Positions 1 to 8,670 of a DNA stretch of 64,000 bases are shown here, one piece after another. A model generated the notes under the pieces. The model made no database searches and had not been told where the DNA came from. It saw only the letters and a list, made by a program, of their open reading frames with translations. Each line of letters begins with the position of its first letter. Positions within the stretch are counted from its first letter, which is position 1. This DNA is from JBNKHH01 sp050290245. Its GTDB lineage: Bacteria; Pseudomonadota; Alphaproteobacteria; Rhodobacterales; Rhodobacteraceae. The stretch covers positions 55,298 to 119,297 of the forward strand of contig JBNKHH010000072.1 of NCBI GenBank assembly GCA_050290245.1, read 5' to 3'. Made by a program: the position numbers and the translations under genes.

Positions 1-2703
1 GGGGCGCTCCCAGTCTCCGACAAGGTCCTCGACCGTGTGAGGCGCGTTTTTCAGCGGGTTGTTTTCCCTGTCGCTAGTGCCCTCTTCTACCGCGCGGATC
101 TCCTCGCGAATGTCGAGCATGGCATCGATGAAGCGGTCCAATTCGGCCTTGGTTTCGGACTCCGTGGGCTCGACCATCAAGGTGCCAGCAACGGGCCAGC
201 TCATGGTCGGGGCGTGGAAGCCGTTGTCGATCAGCCGCTTGGCAATGTCATCGACGGTGACGTCCGCGCTGTCGGCAAAGGGACGGGTGTCGAGAATGCA
301 TTCGTGAGCGACACGGCCATTACGTCCCTTGAACAGGACGTCAAAGGCGCCTTCCAGCCGCTTGGCGATGTAGTTCGCGTTCAGGATGGCGACGCGCGTG
401 GCCTGGGTCAGCCCCTCGCCGCCCATCAGGAGGAGATAGGCATAGGGAATGACAAGGATCCCGGGTGAGCCGTAGGGCGCCGCCGAGACCGGGCCTTCGC
501 GCCCGCCGGAATGCGGGTGGCCCGGCAGGAAGGGCGCGAGGTGGGCGCGCACGCCGATCGGGCCCATGCCGGGACCGCCGCCGCCGTGAGGAATGCAGAA
601 TGTCTTGTGGAGGTTCAGGTGGGACACGTCGCCCCCGATCTCGCCGGGCTTGGCAAGGCCGACCATGGCGTTGAGGTTGGCGCCGTCGATATAGACCTGC
701 CCGCCGTGGTCGTGGGTGATCTGGCAAACCTCGCGGACGGTTTCCTCAAACACGCCGTGGGTTGAGGGATAGGTGATCATGCAGGCGGCAAGCTTGTCGC
801 CGGCGGCCTCAGCCTTGGCGCGGAAATCTTCGACGTCGATGTCGCCGTTCGGAGCTGATTTGACGACCACCACGTCCATGCCGCACATCTGGGCCGAGGC
901 CGGATTGGTGCCGTGGGCCGAGACCGGGATCAGACAGACTTTGCGGTCTTCGTCGCCGCGGGCGCGGTGGTAGGCCATGATCGTCAGAAGGCCCGCGTAT
1001 TCGCCCTGCGCGCCCGAATTCGGCTGCATCGACATGGCATCATAGCCAGTGATCTGGCAGAGGCGGGCCGAAAGGTCTTCGATCATGTCGGTATAGCCCC
1101 TGACCTGGTCGGCGGGCGCAAAGGGATGGATGTTCGAGAACTCGGGCCATGTCACGGGCATCATCTCGACCGCCGCATTCAGCTTCATTGTGCATGAGCC
1201 CAAGGGGATCATCGCGCGGTCAAGCGCAAGATCACGGTCGGCGAGGCGGCGCATGTAGCGCATCATCTCGGTCTCGGCCCGGTTCATATGGAACACGGGG
1301 TGCGTGAGATAGCTGGAGGTGCGGTGGTATTCCTGTGGCAGGCGGGTGTACCCGGCCTCGAAATCGTTGCGGCTGTAGTTCAGCCCGAAGGCGCGCCAGA
1401 CGGCCTCGATGGCGGCGGGGCGCGTGGTTTCGTCCACCGAGATGCCGATTTTCGTATTGCCGACCTTGCGGACGTTTATCTTTTCGCCCTGTGCGGCGTT
1501 GATGATCACGCCCTGGAGCGCGCCGACCTCGACAGTGATGGTGTCGAAGAACAGCTTGGGCTCGACGGCGAAACCGCCCGCCTCAAGTCCCATGACAAGG
1601 CGCTCGGTCTTGCGGTGGACGCGCTGCGCGATGGCCTTGAGGCCCTCGGGTCCGTGGAAGACGGCATAGAACGAGGCCATGACGGCGAGGAGCGCCTGCG
1701 CGGTACAGACGTTTGACGTCGCCTTTTCCCGGCGGATGTGTTGTTCCCGGGTTTGAAGCGAAAGGCGGTAGGCCTTGTTGCCGCGCGCGTCGATCGAGAC
1801 GCCGACAAGGCGGCCCGGCATGGCGCGCTTCAGACTGTCGGTGCAGGCCATGTAGGCTGCATGGGGGCCGCCAAATCCCATGGGCACACCGAACCGCTGA
1901 GTCGAGCCGACGGCGATGTCGGCGCCCATTTCGCCGGGCTCTTTCAACAGGGTCAGCGCCAAAGGGTCGGCGATGACGATGCCAAGAGCCTTGGCCTCGT
2001 GCAGAGCGGTGATCTGGTCGGTGAAATCACGGACATGCCCGTAGGTGCCGGGGTACTGGAAGATGGCGCCGAAGACGGCCGTGGCGTCCAAGCCGGCGGG
2101 ATCGCCGATGACAATCTCGATACCAAGGGGCGCGGCGCGGGTCTTCATCACCTCAATGTTCTGTGGGTGGCAGTTCTCATCCACGAAGAAGCTCATGGAT
2201 TTCGACTTGGCCGTACGCTGTGCCATGGTCATGGCCTCGGCGGCGGCGGTCGCTTCATCCAGAAGCGAGGCGTTGGCGATCTCAAGCCCGGTGAGGTCCG
2301 AGATCATGGTCTGGTAGTTCAATAGCGCTTCAAGTCGTCCCTGCGAAATCTCGGGTTGATAGGGCGTGTAGGCCGTGTACCACGCGGGGTTTTCCAGGAT
2401 ATTGCGCTGGATGGCCGGGGGCGTGACGGTGCCGTAATACCCCTGCCCGATCATCGTTGTGAAAACCTTGTTTTGCAATGCCACCCGACGCATCTGCCAG
2501 ATCAGCTCGCGCTCGGACCGGGGCTTTTCAAAGGCAAGCGGCTCGGCCTGGCGGATCGAGGCCGGAACGGTCTGGTCGATGAGTTCGTCCAGCGATGAAA
2601 CGCCCAGGGTTGCAAGCATCTCGGCCATCTCGGTCGGAGATGGGCCGATATGACGGCGGTTGGCAAAGTCATAGGGCAGGTAGTCGGTCGGGGTGAAGGT
2701 CAT
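1..2703 (-). CDS. gcvP: Glycine dehydrogenase (decarboxylating), P-protein, 3' end outside window
   Basis: This is the PLP-dependent P-protein of the glycine cleavage system, which decarboxylates glycine and passes the aminomethyl group to lipoyl-GcvH. The frame is open for 901 codons from the ATG at 2703 to the left edge; family members are about 950 residues, so roughly the last 50 are missing. The N-terminus contains FANRRHIGPS and later GQGYYGT, both typical of GcvP. The PLP-binding lysine sits in NLHKTFCIPHGGGGPG at about residue 700. An ATG five codons upstream (2718) is possible, but a GGAG precedes 2703. It is the third gene of gcvT-gcvH-gcvP. Confidence 0.97.
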   Translation of the reverse strand, partial: MTFTPTDYLPYDFANRRHIGPSPTEMAEMLATLGVSSLDELIDQTVPASIRQAEPLAFEKPRSERELIWQMRRVALQNKVFTTMIGQGYYGTVTPPAIQRNILENPAWYTAYTPYQPEISQGRLEALLNYQTMISDLTGLEIANASLLDEATAAAEAMTMAQRTAKSKSMSFFVDENCHPQNIEVMKTRAAPLGIEIVIGDPAGLDATAVFGAIFQYPGTYGHVRDFTDQITALHEAKALGIVIADPLALTLLKEPGEMGADIAVGSTQRFGVPMGFGGPHAAYMACTDSLKRAMPGRLVGVSIDARGNKAYRLSLQTREQHIRREKATSNVCTAQALLAVMASFYAVFHGPEGLKAIAQRVHRKTERLVMGLEAGGFAVEPKLFFDTITVEVGALQGVIINAAQGEKINVRKVGNTKIGISVDETTRPAAIEAVWRAFGLNYSRNDFEAGYTRLPQEYHRTSSYLTHPVFHMNRAETEMMRYMRRLADRDLALDRAMIPLGSCTMKLNAAVEMMPVTWPEFSNIHPFAPADQVRGYTDMIEDLSARLCQITGYDAMSMQPNSGAQGEYAGLLTIMAYHRARGDEDRKVCLIPVSAHGTNPASAQMCGMDVVVVKSAPNGDIDVEDFRAKAEAAGDKLAACMITYPSTHGVFEETVREVCQITHDHGGQVYIDGANLNAMVGLAKPGEIGGDVSHLNLHKTFCIPHGGGGPGMGPIGVRAHLAPFLPGHPHSGGREGPVSAAPYGSPGILVIPYAYLLLMGGEGLTQATRVAILNANYIAKRLEGAFDVLFKGRNGRVAHECILDTRPFADSADVTVDDIAKRLIDNGFHAPTMSWPVAGTLMVEPTESETKAELDRFIDAMLDIREEIRAVEEGTSDRENNPLKNAPHTVEDLVGDWERP

Positions 2704-2724
2704 AGCCTCGGTCTCCATGGAATC

Positions 2725-2753
2725 GGGCGCAATACTCTTTTCAAGTATTGCCC
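2725..2753 (-). promoter_or_regulatory. Stem-loop in the gcvH-gcvP intercistronic gap
   Basis: The 72 bp between gcvH and gcvP contain an inverted repeat, GCAATACT and AGTATTGC around a 7-nt loop, extended by GGG/CCC with one bulge. No T-run follows, so a simple terminator is unlikely. Inference: an RNA-stability or processing structure that sets the GcvP level relative to GcvT and GcvH. Confidence 0.55.
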
Positions 2754-2775
2754 AGCTACTTGGACGAAACTCAGG

Positions 2776-3135
2776 TCAGCCGATCATGTCCTTGTATTCG
2801 TCTTCGCTCATGAAGTCGTCGAGTTGGCTCATATCCACGACCTTCATCTTGAAGAACCAGGCGGCGCCCAGGGCGTCTTCATTCACCAGGCCGGGGTTGT
2901 CGGCGAGGTCGTCGTTCACCTCGACGATTTCACCGTCCACGGGCGCGGCGATGTCCGAGGCGGCCTTGACGCTTTCGATCACGACGATGTCGTCGCCCTT
3001 GGCCACCTGCGTTTCAGGCTCGGGCAGTTCGACGAAAACGACGTCGCCCAGTTGCTCAGCGGCGTGTTCAGTAATGCCCACAACGACCAGATCGCCATCC
3101 ACGCGCAGCCATTCGTGTTCTTCGGTGTATTTCAT
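2776..3135 (-). CDS. gcvH: Glycine cleavage system H protein
   Basis: This is the lipoyl carrier of the glycine cleavage complex, shuttling the aminomethyl arm between the P, T and L proteins. The 119-residue length is normal for the family. The lipoylation site is the lysine in ESVKAASD at residue 57, and the N-terminal YTEEHEWLRVDG is characteristic. It lies 15 bp downstream of gcvT and 72 bp upstream of gcvP on the same strand, so it should be co-transcribed under the glycine riboswitch. Confidence 0.98.
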   Translation of the reverse strand: MKYTEEHEWLRVDGDLVVVGITEHAAEQLGDVVFVELPEPETQVAKGDDIVVIESVKAASDIAAPVDGEIVEVNDDLADNPGLVNEDALGAAWFFKMKVVDMSQLDDFMSEDEYKDMIG

Positions 3136-3150
3136 GTTGGTCTTCCCTGT

Positions 3151-4263
3151 TTAGCGTTTGAAATTGGCAGGCCGGAACGGCAGATCCGCGACAGAGAGGG
3201 CCATGCGTTTGCCCCTGACCTCTGCTTCCAGCGCGGTGCCGGTTTCGGCGTGTTCTGTTGTGACATACCCCATCGACACGGGCCGTTCGAGCGAGGGGCC
3301 GAAGCCGCCCGAGGTGACTTCGCCCACCTGGGAGTCACCCGCGAAGATCGGCGTTCCGGCCCGCATCGGGGCGCGGCCGTCGGGCAAAAGGCCGACGCGG
3401 CGACGGGACGCGCCGTTTTCCAGTTGCGGCAGGATGACGTCGGCGCCGGGAAAGCCGCCCGCGCGGTCACCGCCGGTGCGGCGCGCCTTCTGGATCGCCC
3501 ATTCAAGCGCAGCCTCGACGGGTGTGGTCGTGGTGTCGATGTCGTTGCCATAAAGGCAAAGGCCTGCTTCGAGCCTGAGAGAATCGCGCGCGCCAAGGCC
3601 GATTGCCTCGACCTCTTCCATGGCCAGCAAAGCCTCGGCAAAGGCAGTGGCGCGGGCCTCGGGGACCGACACTTCGTATCCGTCTTCGCCGGTGTAGCCC
3701 GAGCGCGAAACCCACAGTTCGGTCCCGTCCCAGTCAAGAATCGCAACATCCATAAAGCGCATGTCCTCGGCACCGGGCACCAGGCGGGCCATCGCCGCCT
3801 CGGCTTTCGGCCCCTGCAACGCGATCAGGGCGCGGTCGGTCACAGCCTCGACCGTGCAGCCAGCGAGGTTGGTCTCCATATGGGCGATGTCGGCGTCTTT
3901 GCAGGCGGCGTTCACCACGACGAACAGGTGATCGCCCCGGTTCGCCACCATCAGGTCATCAAGGATGCCGCCCTCGTCATTGGTGAACAGTGCATAGCGC
4001 TGCCGACCCTCGGCCAAGGCGAATATCGACACAGGCACCAGCGTTTCGAACGCGCGCGCAGCGGCCTCGACGTTCTCTCCCCGCACGATGACCTGCCCCA
4101 TGTGGCTGACGTCGAACAGCCCGGCATTCTCGCGCGTCCACAAATGTTCCTTCATCACGCCAAGGCCGTACTGCACCGGCATGTCATAGCCAGCAAAGGG
4201 TACCATCTTGGCCCCAAGCGAAACGTGCAGATCGTAAAGCGGTGTGCGCATCAAGTCAGGCAT
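3151..4263 (-). CDS. gcvT: Glycine cleavage system T protein (aminomethyltransferase)
   Basis: GcvT releases ammonia from the H-protein-bound aminomethyl group and transfers the one-carbon unit to tetrahydrofolate. The protein is 370 residues, the usual length. It shows GAKMVPFAGYDMPVQY near residue 18 and NDEGGILDD at 95-103, which includes the conserved catalytic Asp region, followed by the folate-binding barrel ending in the GYVTTEH region. The ATG at 4263 is preceded by AGGGG. It is the first gene of gcvT-gcvH-gcvP and lies directly behind a tandem glycine riboswitch. Confidence 0.97.
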   Translation of the reverse strand: MPDLMRTPLYDLHVSLGAKMVPFAGYDMPVQYGLGVMKEHLWTRENAGLFDVSHMGQVIVRGENVEAAARAFETLVPVSIFALAEGRQRYALFTNDEGGILDDLMVANRGDHLFVVVNAACKDADIAHMETNLAGCTVEAVTDRALIALQGPKAEAAMARLVPGAEDMRFMDVAILDWDGTELWVSRSGYTGEDGYEVSVPEARATAFAEALLAMEEVEAIGLGARDSLRLEAGLCLYGNDIDTTTTPVEAALEWAIQKARRTGGDRAGGFPGADVILPQLENGASRRRVGLLPDGRAPMRAGTPIFAGDSQVGEVTSGGFGPSLERPVSMGYVTTEHAETGTALEAEVRGKRMALSVADLPFRPANFKR

Positions 4264-4330
4264 CGTGTTCCCCTGTTCCTGCCGACACTATGCGCGCCGG
4301 GCACCATCGGGCAACAGCCTTGCCCTTGGC

Positions 4331-4485
4331 GCCCCCTCTGTCCCTTTCGCCTGAGATCGCTATCCCTTCGGCGCCCCTGCCGGGGTCTCTCCAGAGTCTT
4401 TCCACACGACGGTCCTGGGGCCTGAGAGTTTACCGGGGCGCTTGCTCCTTCGGCATCGGGCTGCCCCGATTCTCCCGTTGTGTGG
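4331..4485 (-). ncRNA. Tandem glycine riboswitch (gcvT leader)
   Basis: Read on the minus strand there are two consecutive glycine aptamers. The first (about 4485-4410) has CGGGAGA, then GCCGAAGGAGCAA, then AACTCTCAGGC. The second (about 4400-4331) has TGGAGAGACC, then GCGCCGAAGGG, then GATCTCAGGCGAAAGGGACAG. These are hallmark P1/P3 elements of the family. It ends about 67 bp before gcvT. Known tandem glycine riboswitches turn gcv expression on when glycine is high; I infer the same here. Confidence 0.93.
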
Positions 4486-4559
4486 CCATTGCATACGCCG
4501 CGCAGGCCGCGTCTGGCAAGTGGTTGTATTCCGTCGCACACAAGGGCATGAGAACCGAC

Positions 4560-5120
4560 ATGGAAGGCCCTTATTTCTTTGGCTATGGCAGCCTGGTAAA
4601 CCGCGCGACCCACGATTACGGCGATGCACATCCGGCACGGATCGCTGGCTGGCGGCGGGCCTGGCGGCATGTTGAAGGGCGCAAGGTCGCCTTCCTCACG
4701 GCGGTGCCCGACCCGGACTGCGAGATCGAGGGCCTGATCGCCCATGTGCCGGGCGGAGACTGGGCCGCGCTCGACATGCGCGAGCACGCCTATGCCCGCG
4801 TCATGGCCGACAGGGTCAGCCACGCCCTTGGCGCAGGCCCAGAGGTCCACATCTATCATGCCCCCGAGGACATGCACGTTGCCGCGACCGAGCACCGGCC
4901 GGTGTTGCTGAGCTATATCGATGTCGTCGTGCAAGGATATCTGCGCGAGTTCGGCGAAGCAGGAGTGGCCCGGTTCTTTGACACCACCGATGGCTGGGAC
5001 GCCCCGATCCGAAATGATCGCGCCCGGCCGATTTATCCGCGCCACCAGTCTCTGACAGCCAAGGAAACTGCTCTCGTTGACGGTCACCTCGCGCGGATCG
5101 GAGCAACGCTGATCCTCTAG
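4560..5120 (+). CDS. Gamma-glutamylcyclotransferase-like protein
   Basis: The 186-residue protein opens with FFGYGSLVN, the YGSL signature of the gamma-glutamylcyclotransferase (GGCT/ChaC/AIG2) fold, which cyclises gamma-glutamyl groups to 5-oxoproline. A later MREHAYARV matches the position of the family's conserved acidic residue. The length fits a single-domain enzyme. The ATG at 4560 is chosen because homologous proteins start a few residues before the YGSL motif; ATG 4548 is an in-frame alternative. It is transcribed away from the gcv riboswitch and overlaps the 3' end of the MATE gene by 4 bp. The substrate cannot be deduced. Confidence 0.8.
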   Translation: MEGPYFFGYGSLVNRATHDYGDAHPARIAGWRRAWRHVEGRKVAFLTAVPDPDCEIEGLIAHVPGGDWAALDMREHAYARVMADRVSHALGAGPEVHIYHAPEDMHVAATEHRPVLLSYIDVVVQGYLREFGEAGVARFFDTTDGWDAPIRNDRARPIYPRHQSLTAKETALVDGHLARIGATLIL

Positions 5121-6514
5121 CGCCGGTGGCGGAAAACCTGGAACAGGCGGGCCTGACGCTCGTAAGGGTCCGGGCGCACATCCTCGCGTTTCATCGTCGC
5201 CATGACCCGGCGCACCAGCAGGGCCGACGCGGCCGCAAATATCACGCCCCCGATACCTTGGCCTATCAGCACCCCTGGTGCGCCCAACCAAAGCGAAAAG
5301 ATCCAAACCAGGGGGACGGTCCCCAGGGTGTGGCGGCCCCAGTTGGTCAGGGTCGAATAGAACGGGTGGCCAAGGTTGTTGAACGCTGCGTTCGACACGA
5401 AGATGACTCCGTTGAAGAACCACAGCAGCGACAAGGGGCCGGCGAAGAGAAAGACAAGGCTGGTGTCCGGCCCGCCTTGGTCCAGGTTGAAAAGCCAGGC
5501 CAATGGGCCCCGCAGCAGGAACAGGATGAGAGACACCAAAACCGTGACCGCAAGGGTAAAAACCAGTCCGTCGCGATAGGCTTGATGCACGCGCCCCGCG
5601 TTTCCCGCCCCCGCGTTCTGGCCGATGATGGGGCCGACGGCGCCCGACAGCGCAAAGACCACCGCAAAGGCCACGGGTGTCAGGCGGCCAACGATGGCCA
5701 TGCCGGCAACAGCCTCTTCGCCGTATTCAGCCATGGCGCGGGTGACATAAGCCTGACCCACGGGGGTTGCCAATTGGGTCAGGACCGCAGGCATGGCAAG
5801 GGCAAAGACAGGGCGCAGGTCGGCAAAAAGATCAAAGGCCGTCACGCGGCCAAGTCCCCGGTGGTGGCGTTGGATCGCCGACAGCGCAAGCACAGCAATG
5901 GTGATGCGTGCCGCGATCGAGGACAGCGCCGCTCCCGTCAAATCCAGCCCAAGACCGAAAATCAGCACCGGATCCAGCACCGCGTTCACCAGCCCGCCCA
6001 GCACCAGCACGTTCATCGACCGGCGGGCGTCTCCGTGGGCGCGCAGGATCGCACCGCCCACCACGCCGATCAACAGGATCGGAAGGCTGGGCAAAACGAT
6101 CTGCATGAAATGCACCGCCAGTTCGCGCGTCTCGCCACTGGCGCCCAAAAGGCTGACAAGAGGGCGAATATTGATCCAGACCAGCGCAGCAAAGACGATG
6201 CCGAACCCCAGCCCCAGGACCAGGCTCGACGTCGCGCGCCGCCGGGCCAGTTCCACCTCTCCGGACCCAAGTGCGCGGGCAACAAGGGCGCCAGCGGCAA
6301 TCGCCATCCCGATCCCGAAAGACCCTGTAAAGAACAGGATTGCGCCCGCATATCCAACGGCGGCCGCCAGTTCGGCCTTGCCCAGCATCGAGATGAAGAC
6401 CATGTCCACGAAATCGACTGCGAAGACGGCCATCAGCCCGGCCGAGGATGCCAGAGCCATCACCGCGATGTGCCGCATCAGGTTGCCATCGAGAAACTTG
6501 GCCTGGTCGCTCAT
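5117..6514 (-). CDS. MATE family efflux transporter
   Basis: This is an integral membrane protein of 465 residues with about twelve hydrophobic segments arranged as two similar halves. MATE proteins export cationic drugs, dyes or metabolites using a Na+ or H+ gradient. The N-half contains SSAGLMAVFAVDFVDMVFIS and AVGYAGAILFF, and the C-half GRLTPVAFAVVFALSGAVGPI, consistent with the NorM/DinF branches. A GGAGAATGG precedes the ATG at 6514. It ends tail-to-tail with the cyclotransferase gene. The substrate is unknown. Confidence 0.93.
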   Translation of the reverse strand: MSDQAKFLDGNLMRHIAVMALASSAGLMAVFAVDFVDMVFISMLGKAELAAAVGYAGAILFFTGSFGIGMAIAAGALVARALGSGEVELARRRATSSLVLGLGFGIVFAALVWINIRPLVSLLGASGETRELAVHFMQIVLPSLPILLIGVVGGAILRAHGDARRSMNVLVLGGLVNAVLDPVLIFGLGLDLTGAALSSIAARITIAVLALSAIQRHHRGLGRVTAFDLFADLRPVFALAMPAVLTQLATPVGQAYVTRAMAEYGEEAVAGMAIVGRLTPVAFAVVFALSGAVGPIIGQNAGAGNAGRVHQAYRDGLVFTLAVTVLVSLILFLLRGPLAWLFNLDQGGPDTSLVFLFAGPLSLLWFFNGVIFVSNAAFNNLGHPFYSTLTNWGRHTLGTVPLVWIFSLWLGAPGVLIGQGIGGVIFAAASALLVRRVMATMKREDVRPDPYERQARLFQVFRHRR

Positions 6515-6622
6515 CCATTCTCCATTTGAGATCGCCCGTCAAAAAAATCACGGCACCGCAGCTCTCGCACATCTGCCCCTTTATCTTGCCGCAAGTACGC
6601 ACTTCGCGGACCCGGACCGCAA

Positions 6623-6654
6623 CAAAAAAACGCGCCGACGAATGCCGGCGCGCA
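6623..6654 (-). terminator. Rho-independent terminator after the MBL-fold hydrolase
   Basis: On the minus strand a CGCGCCG/CGGCGCG stem is followed immediately by seven T residues. It sits 27 bp beyond the stop codon of the MBL-fold gene. Confidence 0.85.
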
Positions 6655-6680
6655 CCTTGCGCAATGCAGTGCGGCGAAAC

Positions 6681-7607
6681 CTACAGCATCATCTGATAGG
6701 TTGCAGGCACATAGTGGAAGCTGCCCGGGCCTGCGTCCGTCACGTAACCCATGCCAGGAAACGGCATGTGATATCCGATCAGTGGAATTCGGTCTGCGGC
6801 GAGCATCCCCAGGATCTTTTTTCTGGTTGCCGCCGCGGCCGCCTTGTCCATGTCGAACCGCACCTCCCAGTCGGGGTAGGCCAGCGACCAGACATAGTGG
6901 TTGGCGGTATCGGCCATCAGCAGCACCTGTTCACCGCCTGAGTCCAGCATATAGCTCATGTGCCCCGGCGTGTGGCCGAAGGCGGCGACCGCAGTCATCC
7001 CGGAGACGACGCTGTCGCCATCGCCGACAAAGCTGAACCGTTCGGCAAAGGGCTTGACCTTGGCAGCAAAGGTTTCGTTATCGGTGCCCGCCCAATGATC
7101 GTATTCGACCTGGCCGGCGAAATAGCGCGCATTCGGATAGGTCAGCGCGCCATCGGCATCGGTCATGCCGCCGATGTGGTCGCCGTGCATGTGGGTAATC
7201 ACGACAACGGTCACATCCTCGGGGGCGATTCCGGCCGCCGACAAAGCCGCCGTGGTGCCAGCCGCGGAAAGTCCGGTGTCGAACAGGACGATCTCACCGC
7301 CCGAGCGCACAACCGTGGGCGTAAAAAAGAACTGGGCAACGTCGTCAGGAATGAAATTTTCGGCACTGACCCTGGCAAACTCTTCGGCCGAGACATTCGT
7401 GCCAAAGATCGACTGAATGTTTTCCACGGCGCGGGTTCCGGCCAATAGCGTCGAAACCTGAAAATCACCCAGGCCAAATGTATTCTGAATAGCGTTCTTG
7501 GGTCCGGCCGCATGTGCGGCGGCCAGTGTCGGCGTCGCCGCCGCTGCAAACGGCACTGCTGCGCCCCCGGCCAGGGCGGCCCGCCGGGTCATGGTGAACT
7601 TGGTCAT
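6681..7607 (-). CDS. Tat-exported MBL-fold metallo-hydrolase
   Basis: The 308-residue protein starts with a twin-arginine signal (MTRRAALAGGAA, then an Ala-rich stretch with a likely cleavage after AAHA near residue 33), so it should be exported folded. The metallo-beta-lactamase zinc motif THMHGDHIGG is near residue 138, followed by GHTPGHMSYM and a downstream MADTANH Asp. AGGGAGAAATCCG precedes the ATG. It is a single gene closed by its own terminator. The fold covers lactonases, phosphodiesterases and sulfatases; the substrate is not evident. Confidence 0.9.
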   Translation of the reverse strand: MTKFTMTRRAALAGGAAVPFAAAATPTLAAAHAAGPKNAIQNTFGLGDFQVSTLLAGTRAVENIQSIFGTNVSAEEFARVSAENFIPDDVAQFFFTPTVVRSGGEIVLFDTGLSAAGTTAALSAAGIAPEDVTVVVITHMHGDHIGGMTDADGALTYPNARYFAGQVEYDHWAGTDNETFAAKVKPFAERFSFVGDGDSVVSGMTAVAAFGHTPGHMSYMLDSGGEQVLLMADTANHYVWSLAYPDWEVRFDMDKAAAAATRKKILGMLAADRIPLIGYHMPFPGMGYVTDAGPGSFHYVPATYQMML

Positions 7608-7719
7608 CGGATTTCTCCCTGAAAATGGATATCCACGCAGAAAACCTAGTCCGGACTCCGGCTTTATCCATCAGATTTGCTGTGTATTTTTGCACGGATC
7701 TGTGCGTCTCAGGGTGCGC

Positions 7720-8124
7720 TCAGGTCCACCACTGGTCGATCGAGGCGATATCGTCATCGGACCAGCCAAAATGATGCGCCAGTTCGTGCACCATGACGTG
7801 GGACACCAGATCGGCCAGTGCGACATCGCCGCGCGCCACCCATTCGTCCAGGATTGCACGGCGGAACAACCAGATCGCATCCGGTTGCCCCGGCTGGTCA
7901 GAGACCGATTTCTCGGTTAGCGGAATGCCGTCGTAGAGCCCGGTCAGGGCGAAGGGATCGTCGATCTCCATCTCGCGCAGCATCTCATCGGGTGCAAAAT
8001 CTTCGATCCGCAACGCAACTGCGCGGGCATGGCTTCGAAACGCCTCGGGCAGAGCCTCTACGGCGGCAAGCGCCATAGCCTCGATATCGGCGGCATCGGG
8101 GGCAGTGTTGTGGCTTTGGTCCAT
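7720..8124 (-). CDS. Minimal zincin-like metallopeptidase family protein
   Basis: The 134-residue protein carries HVMVHELAHHFGWSDDDI near its C-terminus. The HExxH zinc motif followed by a short acidic tail is characteristic of the small zincin-like family (Pfam DUF1025/Zincin_1). There is no signal peptide or membrane segment. It is divergent from the DUF1801 gene. Function is unknown beyond likely zinc binding. Confidence 0.87.
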   Translation of the reverse strand: MDQSHNTAPDAADIEAMALAAVEALPEAFRSHARAVALRIEDFAPDEMLREMEIDDPFALTGLYDGIPLTEKSVSDQPGQPDAIWLFRRAILDEWVARGDVALADLVSHVMVHELAHHFGWSDDDIASIDQWWT

Positions 8125-8185
8125 GCCGACTAGCTAGCGGCAAAAACGGTTGGAAACCAGTCGCGGCGCGCCTAGGCTTGCCCAC

Positions 8186-8614
8186 ATGGCGGGGAGCAGG
8201 ACCAAAACGACCAGCGGCCCGGTGGAGGACTTTCTTGCAGCCGTCGAGCCCGCACTCAAGGCGGGCGAGGCGCGCGCGCTTGATGCCCTGTTCCGCCGTG
8301 CCACCGGTTTTGAACCGCGCATGTGGGGTCCGGCTATCGTCGGCTATGGCAGGTATCATTACACCTACGCCTCGGGGCGCGAGGGCGACTATCTAGCCAC
8401 CGGGTTTTCGCCCCGAAAGGCTGCCCATTCGATCTATATCATGCCGGGCTATGGCGACTTCGGCGCGATCCTCGACCGGCTGGGAACGTTCAGGATCGGC
8501 AAGTCGTGCCTCTATGTCACGCGCCTGCCGAACATCGACCTCACCGTACTGGAAGAGCTGATCCAAGCCGGTCTCGCCGATCTTGCGACCCGCTGGGACG
8601 TACATCCGACCTGA
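8186..8614 (+). CDS. DUF1801 domain-containing protein
   Basis: The 142-residue cytoplasmic protein matches the DUF1801 pattern: an N-terminal helical segment (VEDFLAAVEP), a central MWGPAIVGYGRYHYTY, and a C-terminal CLYVTRLPNIDLTVLEELI. The start at 8186 was preferred over an in-frame ATG at 8150 because it leaves room for divergent promoters. The family has a YdhG-like fold of unknown function. It lies 56 bp upstream of gltX on the same strand and may share its transcript. Confidence 0.85.
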   Translation: MAGSRTKTTSGPVEDFLAAVEPALKAGEARALDALFRRATGFEPRMWGPAIVGYGRYHYTYASGREGDYLATGFSPRKAAHSIYIMPGYGDFGAILDRLGTFRIGKSCLYVTRLPNIDLTVLEELIQAGLADLATRWDVHPT

Positions 8615-8670
8615 TGCGCATGGACAAACCGGCCGTGGTATGACACAGCCTCGCGCCACAGGAGAGACCC

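Noticed and set aside
2650..4425. 591-codon plus-strand open frame opposite gcvT and gcvH
   Set aside because: It mirrors two certain genes, has no ribosome-binding site or recognisable domain, and such antisense frames are expected at this GC content.
5126..6529. 467-codon plus-strand open frame opposite the MATE gene
   Set aside because: Composition (Gln, Arg, His-rich) is that of an antisense transmembrane gene, and the MATE protein is clear.
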